64,000 nucleotides of DNA from Flavobacterium sp. (GCA_016718345.1 JADKDN010000004.1:62001-126000); one strand, 5' to 3'; counted from the first letter of the stretch, positions 41,446 to 49,409 are shown. A program made the numbers and translations. Notes: generated from the letters alone by a model not told the origin.

Positions 41446-41574
41446 CCGCGGCTTGGCGAAGCGGCGGATTTTGAAGCACTTACTTTCAATTTTGCACTAA
41501 TGTTAATTTGAAAACCGAATATTCAATTTAGCACTAAACCCGCCATTTTGCCAAACTGCTGTTGGGTGCTGGCC
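41446..41574 (-). repeat. attC-like cassette site 1 (end of the C-M-R module)
   Basis: An imperfect palindrome read on the minus strand as R'' GGCCAGCACCCAAC (41574-41561), an L-type arm ending AATGGCGG, a ~75-bp central part, and a returning arm CCGCCGCTTCGCCAAG, ending at CG beside the IS. The two long arms pair with only G.T wobble and few true mismatches. The core GTTGGGT fits GTTRRRY. The site lies 41 bp past the stop of the restriction gene. Its centre matches site 2 at 105 of 115 bases; its outer 14 bases instead match the start of its own module (12 of 14). Confidence 0.72.
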
Positions 41575-41614
41575 TTTTGTTCTGTCGTTATTTATTTGTT
41601 CGTTAATCAATGTT

Positions 41615-42454
41615 TTAAAGTTTGAAAATTATAAGTTTTGCGTCTATTAAATTTGCTGGATTATTTGGGTCTTTAACTTGAACATTTGCAATACTTAAAT
41701 TTGGATTTTGCAAGTTTTCAATTCTGTTTTTGCTTTCAGCCGAGAACGAGTTGTATTTATTGGTCGGAATGACCGCAACAAGTTCAAAAGTATCACCTGT
41801 CGTATGTATATAATTGAAAACTCTTCTTGGATTTTGAATTTGCCACATTCCACGAATTCTTAAATTGGTAATTCCTAATGGGTCAACTCTGTTTACTCTT
41901 CCCAATTCGTTTGTTTCTGCAAGTTCAACATTTGGAATATCGTTTATTCCATCTGTGATTTTTTGTTTGATTACTTGGTAAGTTTCGTGCTTGGCCGCAT
42001 AAATGTTACCATAAACCATCCAAAGCGATTTTATAGAATCGTCTGTTGTATGACCTACGCAATAAATCAAATCTTTTTCAGTCCAATTCTCACAAGTTCT
42101 ACATTCTTGTGTTATCATATTACTGTTAGACTGAATGTTAGATTTTGGATATGAACTATTAAGAGCCAAATCGCTATTTGCACTTTGAGTTTTCTTTACT
42201 TCAATTTCATCTCCTTGTCTAATCATAATATCAGGTGGATGATTTTGATTGCCAAGCCAAGAAAATACTTGATTGTATCAAGTGTTTTTTACTTGTATAT
42301 CTTGTTCTTGAATAGTGTTTGCAAAAGCGTCTTTTACAAACATTTCTAATGCTTCTCCAACATTGTTAGCTCTGTTCCTTCCTGTGTAATGATTTCTAAT
42401 TGCAACAACTGGGTTATTCGCAATATTTACAATTGCTTCTAAAATATTTGTCAT
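41615..42454 (-). pseudogene. NgoPII-type type II restriction endonuclease, in-frame TGA at codon 59
   Basis: Over the whole 279 codons (with no frameshift) the sequence reads as an NgoPII-family restriction enzyme: NPVVAIRNHYTGRNRANNVG in the N-terminal part, NHPPDIMIRQGDEIEVKKTQ (the PD...ExK-like catalytic segment) and SDLALNSSYPKSNIQSNSNM. Then come CRTCENWTEKDLIYCVG and GRVNRVDPLGITNLRIRGMW. Recognition of GGCC is expected from the family. Codon 59 is TGA (42278-42280), so the enzyme is truncated before its catalytic part unless this is a base error. The ATG at 42452-42454 overlaps the methylase stop as ATGA. The 5' part is in the same frame up to the stop. Confidence 0.82.
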
Positions 42455-43491
42455 ACTGCTATGGCTTCTCGTTTTTCTATTTTTAATTCTTTTGTTGATG
42501 TGTGCTGATTTAGTTGTTGCTTAATTGTCTCGGCAAGAAATTTAGCAAGATTCACAGGAACAGCATTTCCAATCATTTTGTAACCTGCTGGAACACTTGT
42601 GTAATGGAAAATAAAATCATCTGGAAATGTTTGAATTCTTGCACATTCTCTAACACTCAATCGTCTGTATAAATGCTCTTTGCCTGGAACAAAAACCCTA
42701 ATATTTTGCTCTATGAATTTCATTTTTGGAGCTTGTGGATGAATAGGAGCGTGTCTGCCTCCTGCTTGAATTGTAAACGACTGCTCGTCCCAACTTCTAA
42801 CTCTATTTCTTGACATAAAAATTGTTGAAAAATCGCCAATCATATATTCGTGATTTGGCAAAGCACATTTTTCCCCGTTTGTTTTGTTATATTGTATGGC
42901 AGGTAAAACATTGTCCTTTAAATCATAAATGGTTTCTTGAAGTGTTAATTTAGGAAAGTTAGGTTTTTGAAATTGGTATTTAAAATCTAAGTCTTTACGA
43001 ATACCAACAAAAATTACACGCTTTCTATCTTGTGGCACGTTGTAATCACAAGCATTAACCATTTCAAATGAAAGTTCGTAACCAACTCCTGCATTTCTAA
43101 ACATTTCTTTTATGTTTTCTAACGCTTCTGAATGTCTGCCTAAAAGCATTCCGCTAACATTTTCAGCAAGAAAAAATTTAGGTTGTTTCGCTTCTAAAAT
43201 TCTTATGAAGTCATAAAAAAGCTGTCCTCTTTTATCTTCTATTCCCTTCATAGCACCCGCTTCACTCCAACTTTGGCAAGGAGGTCCACCAATTATTCCA
43301 TCACATTCGGGAACATCCTCCGCAGGAATATTTACTAAACTCCTTCTGTCAAGCTTTGTGTGAGGATGGTTTTTCTCGTATGTTTCCCAAATTTCCTTGT
43401 CGTATTCATTTGCCCAAATTACATTAAAACCTGCTTTTTGGAAACCAAGGTCAAAACCTCCTGCTCCTGCGAAAAAAGAAACTATATTCAT
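42451..43491 (-). CDS. DNA (cytosine-5) methyltransferase, NgoPII/HaeIII type
   Basis: A 346-residue m5C methyltransferase. The SAM-binding motif is FFAGAGGFDLGF near residue 6, the catalytic block is GGPPCQSW with Cys72, and ENVSGM, QDRKRVIFVG and the motif X GNAVPVNLAKF complete the ordered motif set. The target-recognition region (SRNRVRSWDEQSFTIQAGGR, then HAPIHPQAPKM) resembles M.NgoPII, so methylation within GGCC is expected. It overlaps the controller gene at its start and the restriction gene at its stop, both by ATGA. It is intact and should protect DNA even if the endonuclease is dead. Confidence 0.93.
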   Translation of the reverse strand: MNIVSFFAGAGGFDLGFQKAGFNVIWANEYDKEIWETYEKNHPHTKLDRRSLVNIPAEDVPECDGIIGGPPCQSWSEAGAMKGIEDKRGQLFYDFIRILEAKQPKFFLAENVSGMLLGRHSEALENIKEMFRNAGVGYELSFEMVNACDYNVPQDRKRVIFVGIRKDLDFKYQFQKPNFPKLTLQETIYDLKDNVLPAIQYNKTNGEKCALPNHEYMIGDFSTIFMSRNRVRSWDEQSFTIQAGGRHAPIHPQAPKMKFIEQNIRVFVPGKEHLYRRLSVRECARIQTFPDDFIFHYTSVPAGYKMIGNAVPVNLAKFLAETIKQQLNQHTSTKELKIEKREAIAV

Positions 43492-43802
43492 ATTGTTGTA
43501 AGATTTTTAGATTTTAAATATTCCACTTTTTGCTCTGCTAAAATCAGCGTTTCGCTGTCGCAATTGTTTTCGTAAATTTTCTTTGCGATTATGTCGCTGA
43601 AAAATTCTGTCCGAAGTTGTGCTAAATCAAGATTGAAAACATTAGCTAAAAGTTCAAGTCGTTTTTCGTCAAACTCTCTTTTGTTGTTTTCAATTTTACT
43701 TAGGTTTGCAGAGTCCAATTCAAGTTTGGCTGCAAGTTGAGTTAGTGTCAATTCGTTTTCTGTCCTAAGTCGTTTTATGTATTCTCCAAATGTTTCTTTC
43801 AT
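43488..43802 (-). CDS. XRE-type controller (C) protein of the restriction system
   Basis: From the ATG at 43800-43802 (MKETFGEYIKRLRTENELTL) this is a 104-residue helix-turn-helix protein: TLTQLAAKLELDSANLSKIE is the XRE HTH near residues 19-38, followed by NNKREFDEKRLELLANVF and a short tail. A TTG 12 bp further upstream is possible but would overlap the operator. As first gene of a C-M-R operon it probably times methylase and endonuclease expression. It overlaps the methylase start by four bases. Confidence 0.85.
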   Translation of the reverse strand: MKETFGEYIKRLRTENELTLTQLAAKLELDSANLSKIENNKREFDEKRLELLANVFNLDLAQLRTEFFSDIIAKKIYENNCDSETLILAEQKVEYLKSKNLTTI

Positions 43803-43807
43803 TTGAC

Positions 43808-43824
43808 TTGTCAATTTTTGACAA
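43808..43824 (-). promoter_or_regulatory. C-box-like operator upstream of the controller gene
   Basis: TTGTCAA-TTT-TTGACAA is a perfect 7-bp inverted repeat with a three-base spacer, directly upstream of the controller ATG. Controller proteins bind such symmetrical sites to autoregulate. Binding is inferred. Confidence 0.5.
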
Positions 43825-43912
43825 ATTTAAAACAAATATCTTTTCTCGCTAGTATTTTATTTAAAATTTTTCTGTCTGTCGGTTAGTTTTTTCTTATGCG
43901 GTCGGTCTATTA

Positions 43913-43926
43913 GGCTTGCACCCAAC
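43913..43926 (-). repeat. start-of-cassette core of the C-M-R module
   Basis: On the minus strand GTTGGGTGCAAGCC begins the module. It is complementary at 12 of 14 positions to the R'' end of site 1 (GGCCAGCACCCAAC). The left end of IS copy 2 overlaps its first bases (AAC of AACG). Confidence 0.65.
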
Positions 43927-45638
43927 GTCAGACTGTGAAAAAACATCACAATCCTTCCACCAAATATAGCAAAATAGTTGTAAGAAAGTTATAGTTTTTT
44001 TATCTTTAATGATGCAATACATACAAGGAATATCTCGTTATCAGCTGCACGTAGCCAGTTTAGATGATACCATTAGCCAAGACAACCCTGTTCGATTTAT
44101 AGATGCTTTGTGAACAGCATCGAGCTTGAACGAGTAGGATTTCAACCAAAAGTTTTAAAAAAGCGAAGGACGCCCTAGTTTTGAGACCCAACTATTTCTA
44201 AAAATCTATCTATACGGTTATCTCAATGGCATCCGCAGCTCAAGAAAACTAGAAAAGAATGTCTTCGCAATCTGGAGTTGCAATGGCTCCAGAAACCCTT
44301 CGCCCTAATTATCACAGTATAGCCGATTTTAGAAAAGACAACCCCAAAGCCTTAAAACAACTCTTCAAACTCTTTGTTACATTTTTAAAAGATGCCGATT
44401 TAATAGCAGGGGAGACCATCGCTATTGATGGCACTAAATCAAGAGCGCACAACGGCAAGAAGTCTAATTACAATCAAAAGAAAATCGATAAACATAAAGA
44501 GTATATCGAAGCAAAAATCCAAGGCTATCTAACGGATTTAGACCACAATGACGATCAAGAAAAGAGCAGCGCAATACCCAATATTCAACAAAAAATTGCA
44601 CGCTTGCAACAAAACAAACTGCGCTATGAAATCTTAGAAGAACAACTCAAAGCCAGTGGCGAACCACAAATAAGCACCACTGACCAAGATGCTAGATCCT
44701 TGCTAGTTCAAGGTCAAGTCGTAGAAGTATCGTATAATCTACAAGCCGCAGTAGACGATAAGCACAACCTAGTAGTGGCGACCCACACCATTAACCGCAA
44801 CGATAAAAATGCACTCTCAGCCATAGCTTTAGAAGCAAAGGAAAATCTAGGAGCAACAACCTTTACAGTTTTGGTAGATAAAGGCTACCACAATGGACGA
44901 GAAATAGAAGCCTGTAAGCTAGCCAATATAACCACCATAGTCGCCCATCCCGATCAGGGCAAGAGTAACGAAAATGGCACTCAACCTGAGTATTTAGTCT
45001 CTAAGTTCACCTACAACAAACAAGACAACACATACACCTGTCCGCAAGGACAAATCCTTACCACCACAGGAGTTGGCACAAGAAAACCAGAGATGGGGAT
45101 AAAACAAGTTATTTATACCAAAATACCGCACCGCAGCCTGTAAAACCTGTCCCGTAAAAGAGCAATGTACCAGTAGAGTGGGAGGAAGAGAAATAGACCG
45201 AAGTCAGTATGCAGATGCCGTAGAAGAGAATCTAAAGCGCTACCAATCCAACCCACAACTGTATCGCAAACGACAAGAGATTAACGAGCATATCTTCGGA
45301 ACAATAAAGCGAAAATGGGGTTACAATTACACCGACTTAATAGGACTAGAAAAAGTAAACGCAGAACACAGTCTTATTATGCTAGTCTATAACATCAAAC
45401 GCAGTATAAACATCTTGGGAGTTCCCGAACTTATAGCAAAACTCAAGACTTGGAACACGCCTTACAAGAGAAAGAGTTTGTTTTTTCTAAAAACGACCTA
45501 TTTAAAGCTGTTTGTAACTAAAATTATTTTTGAGACAAATCAGAACACTTCAAAAATTAGCCTAGCTTAAAATCAATTTATAGACCTCCTGTGAAGTAGA
45601 AAAGAAATAAAAATGAGGTTTTTTCACAGCCTGACGTT
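43924..45638 (+). mobile_element. IS1182-family insertion sequence, copy 2
   Basis: A 1,715-bp element nearly identical to copy 1 and in the same orientation. It has the same inverted repeats and the same AACG...CGTT flanks. It interrupts the junction between the C-M-R module and attC-like site 2. Deleting it restores AAAACG-TTGGGTGC, an uninterrupted cassette junction. Confidence 0.92.
44012..45570 (+). pseudogene. IS1182-family transposase, frameshifted
   Basis: A DUF772-type transposase of the DDE class. The catalytic blocks are present: AIDGTKSRAHNG near 44425, VLVDKGYHNGREIEA near 44870, and EINEHIFGTIKRKWGY near 45285. Breaks occur near 44108 (one base short in GATGCTTTG), near 44160 and near 45065-45180, where ATTTATACCAAA and AGGAGTTGG differ in length from copy 1. 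A full-length frame of about 510 codons can be rebuilt. The indels may be sequence errors, so this copy may be active. Confidence 0.85.
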
Positions 45639-45768
45639 TTGCAGCTTGGCGAAGTGGCGGATTTAGAAGCACTTACTTTCAATTTAGCACTAATGTTTAT
45701 TTGAAAACCAAATGTTCAATTTAGCACTGAACCCGCCATTTTGCCAAACTGCTGTTATAGGCAGTGGC
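45635..45768 (-). repeat. attC-like cassette site 2 (end of the Thoeris module)
   Basis: The palindromic site begins on the minus strand with R'' GCCACTGCCTATAAC (45768-45754), then GCAGTTTGGCAAAATGGCGG, a central part and a returning CCGCCACTTCGCCAAGCTGC, then AAAACG at the IS. The arms pair at 17 of 20 as Watson-Crick plus three G.T. R'' is complementary to the module's own start at 47229-47215 at 14 of 15 positions. Its core GTTATAG departs from strict GTTRRRY. Confidence 0.72.
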
Positions 45769-45771
45769 AAT

Positions 45772-46612
45772 TTACAAGCCTAATTCTGTTGATTTTAAAT
45801 TAAACAAATCAATTTTGTCAATCTTATCTTTATGTATTATAATTGAAAGTTTAGCAGGATGTTTAAATTTCATTTCACTTAATTTAAACGTCCATAACAT
45901 TATTTTTAATAAGTCTTCGTCACTAATGTTTTTATGTTCTTTGATTCTGGTTATTCCTGAACCAAAAATTGGAACTGACACAGATTTTTGTGCGTATATT
46001 CGATTAACACGATCCCAAAAATTTATTAGAAACTCAATATACTCAGGCATAGTCAATACAGCTTTGTTATGCTCATCAAATTTTGAAAACGCAGTTAATA
46101 AATATTCGTTGAAGACAATAATTGTACTAAGTTTAAACTTTACAACTTTTCCTCCTAATCTTCTTTGAGTATTTGGATTTAATACATCTTCATTGTCTGT
46201 GTTTTGAATAATATGATTGTCAAGGTTATTTATAGCTGTGTTGGAATAATTATTAATAAAAATACCATTTAATGAACTACTTGAAATAATTTTTCATCAA
46301 CAACAGTGTCAAAGTATTCGTTAAATGGGATTACTTTATAACCATCTTGTGAAAATAAGTCTCCACTTTAATATTAACTGTACTACCGTCAACATCAATA
46401 TTTACATCAGTCAAACAATTCGCTCTTATCCATATTATTAGGTAAATGCTAATTAAAAGAATAAACGATATATATCCGAAACATTTTAGATAATCTTTAT
46501 ATTCATCAGGTACAATATTGAAAAGGAGTATGAATGATAGTATACCAGAAATAACTGAGAAGTATACCCAAAATTTATTTCTTACCCCTTTGTTAAATAA
46601 ATTGACTTTCAT
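45772..46612 (-). pseudogene. thsA: ThsA-like type II Thoeris effector (two TM helices plus macro domain), two frameshifts
   Basis: Joined across two one-base losses, the protein is about 280 residues. Two N-terminal helices (about residues 15-35 and 45-66; VYFSVISGILSFILLFNIVP, FGYISFILLISIYLIIWIRA) precede a macro-type domain (DUF6430/ThsA macro). It has VIPFNEYFDTVVDEKIISSS, then the SLNGIFINNYSN region and SVSVPIFGSGITRIKEHKNI, ending FKHPAKLSIIIHKDKIDKID. The breaks are near 46362 (GTGGAGAC lacks a T) and 46300 (GAAAAATT lacks an A). Type II Thoeris effectors bind a TIR-made ADP-ribose signal with the macro domain and act through the membrane. Start is 1 bp after thsB. Confidence 0.82.
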
Positions 46613-46613
46613 A

Positions 46614-47179
46614 CTAAAAATTATAAAAAAAATCTCCAGCTTTGCCTGCTGAATCTACCCTAAAATCAGCATTATTTAAAGCTAAACTTATTATTTCTTT
46701 TTTCATTGGAACATGTAAAACAGGAACCTTGTATTTGAATCTCTAAAAACAGGTAATTTGTTCCATAAGCTTTTCACAGTATTATTTAATTGTTTTTTGT
46801 CAGAAGTTAGTAATTCTTCTTTTGATTTTAACTCAGGATAAACAACAATTACTGGTAAATTTAAAGTATTTATAGCATAATCGAGTTCTTCTCTTAATGC
46901 TCTTGAATTGACAGTGTTATCACTCAAAAAGTATATTAAATTTTGGGAATTACGCAATCTTTGGTGAAGTCTTGGCTTTAAAGTTGTCTCCCAATCACTA
47001 TTGTCTCTTACGTTATAAGTTGTATCGTGCGCATTATTAAAAGGAAAGGAACTATCTAAACCTTTCCATGCACGTAACATATTATAGTAGCAAAAATCTT
47101 TACTTGCATGTGCGCCTAAAGAAGATTCACTAAAAGGTTCACTAACATAGAAAGCAGAATAATTGTAAATTTTACTCAT
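46614..47179 (-). pseudogene. thsB: ThsB-like TIR protein (Thoeris signal synthase), one frameshift
   Basis: A protein of about 188 residues of the ThsB TIR-like family (DUF1863). The N-terminal YNYSAFYVSEPFSESSLGAH is followed by the family block YNVRDNSDWETTLKPRLHQR, then SQNLIYFLSDNTVNSRALRE with a candidate catalytic glutamate in REELDYAINT. The uncorrected frame stops at 46703 after FLFYMFQ. Adding an A at 46735 (AATACAAGG) gives TKVPVLHVPMKKEIISLALN, then DSAGKAGDFFYNF ending at 46614, the usual ThsB tail. Predicted to make an ADP-ribose-type signal on phage infection. First gene of the module. Confidence 0.85.
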
Positions 47180-47214
47180 AATTTATTTGGTTGTTTTAGT
47201 ATTGCGGTTGTCAA

Positions 47215-47229
47215 GCCATTGCCTATAAC
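47215..47229 (-). repeat. start-of-cassette core of the Thoeris module
   Basis: On the minus strand GTTATAGGCAATGGC begins the module 36 bp upstream of thsB. It is complementary at 14 of 15 positions to the R'' of site 2. No attC-like repeat is seen to its right, so this may be the array's first cassette. Confidence 0.65.
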
Positions 47230-47364
47230 TAGTTAATTGGCTCATGTTCCAAATACAAATACTTACAACTATTTATAATCGATTGTAATTGTTTGTATTT
47301 TCAAATATACCAAAAAAGTGTAAACTATTTAATTTGTAGTAGCATTGCCATTCATATACTTTTA

Positions 47365-47775
47365 CTAGCTTTCTGTATATTTTTTATAGTTATTCAAAAT
47401 CATTTGCCAGCCTTGTTGTTGCATTGCTATAGGGTTTTGACTTTCGGGATCGAAGGTGGTGGTAACGATGGTTTTGTTCTCGCTTGCTTCGAAGGTTGTT
47501 GTGGCTTGCCTGCCGTCGCCCATGGTGTAGCTTAGCTCTTGGTGCGGAATTACTTTGTCGTAGGTAACGACAAAGTCAAACCCAAAGCTGCCGTCTTTGG
47601 CCTCCATGCGGGCGCTGTAGGTACCGCCAACTCTCAAATCATTTTCGGCTTTGGGACACTGCCAGTCATCGGAGGCAAAGTTCCATTGGGTAATGTGATC
47701 GGGATTGGTGTAGTAGTTCCATGCTTTTTCTACAGGTACATTTAGAGTTGTGGTTACAGTGATTTTTGTTGCCAT
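47365..47775 (-). CDS. SRPBCC-family protein (AHSA1-like)
   Basis: From the ATG at 47775 (MATKITVTTTLNVPVEKAWN) the protein is 136 residues, an AHSA1/SRPBCC ligand-binding beta-grip: YYTNPDHITQWNFASDDWQC, GSFGFDFVVTYDKVIPHQEL and the C-terminal helix NPIAMQQQGWQMILNNYKKY. The role could be binding a hydrophobic ligand. The local GC is about 49% against a third in the surroundings, so it may have been acquired. It lies right of the defense island. Confidence 0.85.
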   Translation of the reverse strand: MATKITVTTTLNVPVEKAWNYYTNPDHITQWNFASDDWQCPKAENDLRVGGTYSARMEAKDGSFGFDFVVTYDKVIPHQELSYTMGDGRQATTTFEASENKTIVTTTFDPESQNPIAMQQQGWQMILNNYKKYTES

Positions 47776-47840
47776 GATTGCTTGTTTTTGTTTCAATAAT
47801 AGTCCATAAAAAGAAATACCTTTACGGAAAATTAATAAGT

Positions 47841-48272
47841 ATGAAAGTTAATTTAAAATCTGGAATTGACAAACTTTTGTTCGGGATGAAGCAAAACGAT
47901 GTGATTGCTATTTATGGACAGCCTGATAAGCAGTATAAGGATGAAGATGACAATGTGATTTTTCTTTACAACGCTCAGAAAATGCGTTTGACATTTTATC
48001 AAGATGAAGCTTTTAGGTTGGGGTATATCATGTGTTCTCATCAAGACTTGGAGGTGTTTGGTAAGAAACTTATTGGCAAAAACAGTCACGAGGTCAAAAA
48101 AGAATTGGCAGAAAAAGGACTGACGACATTCACTCAAGAAGTCTTCGATACTTTTGAGAATTACTTTAATGAAGATCATTGGTTGATCCTACAAACAGAA
48201 TTTGATGAGGTCTTGAAAATAGAGGTGGGGGCTATTATTAATAGTAAGGATGAATTTGATTGGAAGTTTTAG
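47841..48272 (+). CDS. hypothetical protein
   Basis: The ATG at 47841 (MKVNLKSGIDKLLFGMKQND) gives 143 residues of alternating short alpha and beta segments (GMKQNDVIAIYGQPDKQYKD, VIFLYNAQKMRLTFYQDEAF, DHWLILQTEFDEVLKIEVGA). No signal peptide. It resembles small immunity- or SMI1-like adaptors in size only; I do not recognise a family. A perfect hairpin terminator follows. Confidence 0.6.
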   Translation: MKVNLKSGIDKLLFGMKQNDVIAIYGQPDKQYKDEDDNVIFLYNAQKMRLTFYQDEAFRLGYIMCSHQDLEVFGKKLIGKNSHEVKKELAEKGLTTFTQEVFDTFENYFNEDHWLILQTEFDEVLKIEVGAIINSKDEFDWKF

Positions 48273-48305
48273 CCAGTGAGCAATGTTCAGTTTTTGTGAG
48301 GATAT

Positions 48306-48339
48306 AAAAAAAGCGTAGAAAATTTTCTACGCTTTTTTT
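48306..48339. terminator. perfect-palindrome bidirectional terminator
   Basis: A 34-bp perfect palindrome (17-bp arms, AAAAAAAGCGTAGAAAA), with A and T runs at the edges, sits between two convergent genes. Confidence 0.9.
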
Positions 48340-48362
48340 GTTTTTGAAACATTATACAAGAA

Positions 48363-49395
48363 TTATTTTTTCTCAGGTAATGATTCGAATAATTCTACTT
48401 CGAAAATGATATTAGCATTTCCAGGGATTACATTTCCAGCGCCTCTTTCTCCATAACCCAATTTGGAAGGGATAAACAATATAGCTTTATCACCAAATGA
48501 TAAATTGCTAATTCCCTCCAGGAAACCGGGGATTAGACCGTCTTTCTTTCCGAAAGGAAAAGGAAAGGGTTGGTACCCATTTTGGTCGGCTCTCCCTTGG
48601 TCAAATTTTCCATAAGCTTTTGCTACTTCTTCCATGCTACTATCAAAAAAGGCTACCGTCTTCTAAATAACCAGCATAGTGGATGTAAATATTAGATCCT
48701 TCAACTGGTTTTTTTCCAGAACCTGTTTGTGTAATTTTACTTTCCAGACCCGTTTCCGATTTGGTAGCCGTTGCTCTTGCTGCTGCAAAATATTTTACTT
48801 TTTCTGCTTTTACTGGAGCATATTTTTCATCATATATTTTTTTAGATGCTGTATCTTGTTGTGCTATTGCCTCTGAGCCGGAAGTGGTTGTCAGTTTTGG
48901 TTTATCAAGATTTGAAATGGGCTTTTTTATTTCATTATCATTTAATATAGTTAATTTACCATTAATGGGGTCAAATATAAATCTCCCTAGTTTTGTCATT
49001 GCTGATTGACCTAAAAGTAATGGAGCTGATAATTCATCAACAATTGAAGCTTTAATATTATATAATGTTAAACCAGAAAAGTCAATTTTTTTTATATTTA
49101 TTATCGTACCAACAGATATTTTTCCAGTTGCATCAATATAATTTTGTTTTCCAATAATATCATCGTGGTTTAAATAACCATTTTTTAACATGAATAATGC
49201 TTCTGTTAGTGATATTGAAACGTCACTAGCCCCTGTGTCAAAAATGAAACTAAGTTTCAGTCCATTCACATAACAAGGAACTGTAAATACACCACCTTCT
49301 TTTTGCATGTTAATAGTAGTTTGACTATTTACGTTTTGACATACAAAGTAGAGTATTATAATTAGTGTCTTGCAAGCAAATGATTTTTTTTTCAT
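48363..49395 (-). pseudogene. retropepsin-like aspartic protease fused to FKBP isomerase, one frameshift
   Basis: About 344 residues. After the signal peptide (KTLIIILYFVCQNVNSQ), a retropepsin-like domain carries the single-Asp motif FIFDTGASDVSISL near residue 53 and LLGQSAMTKLGRFIFDPING near 128. A linker (SKKIYDEKYAPVKAEKVKYF) is homologous to the linker of the cyclophilin-FKBP neighbour at 50547, then an FKBP domain runs from GLESKITQTGSGKKPVEGSN to IFEVELFE. The frame breaks near 48638 (SLF then DSSMEEVAKAYGKFDQ), one T extra in CTTTTTTGATAG. The fusion itself is continuous, so it is probably real; a retropepsin-FKBP fusion is unusual. Confidence 0.78.
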
Positions 49396-49409
49396 ACTAT
49401 TACTTAAAT

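Larger units (their letters stand above)
39728..45638. mobile_element. composite-transposon-like unit: IS1182 copy 1 - C-M-R operon - IS1182 copy 2
   Basis: Two nearly identical IS copies in direct orientation bracket 2.48 kb containing only attC-like site 1 and the restriction-modification operon. This could move as a unit or be lost by recombination between the copies. The identical AACG/CGTT flanks argue that each IS targeted the same kind of junction independently. Confidence 0.65.

Noticed and set aside
41446..41569. attC-like sites as ordinary MITEs
   Set aside because: A MITE would carry the same terminal repeat in each copy. Here the outer ends differ between copies but match the start of their own module. 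This stays a live alternative until more copies are compared.
42278..42280. In-frame TGA in the restriction gene as selenocysteine
   Set aside because: No SECIS-like hairpin follows, and the family has no cysteine at that place as far as I can judge. A nonsense change or base error is simpler.
45764..46168. A plus-strand frame of 134 codons opposite the ThsA gene
   Set aside because: It is antisense to the macro domain reading, which matches a protein family across its frameshifts. The plus-strand frame shows no family features.
47365..47535. Plus-strand frame with CC-rich ending opposite the SRPBCC gene
   Set aside because: Shadow of the minus-strand gene, arising from its higher GC content.
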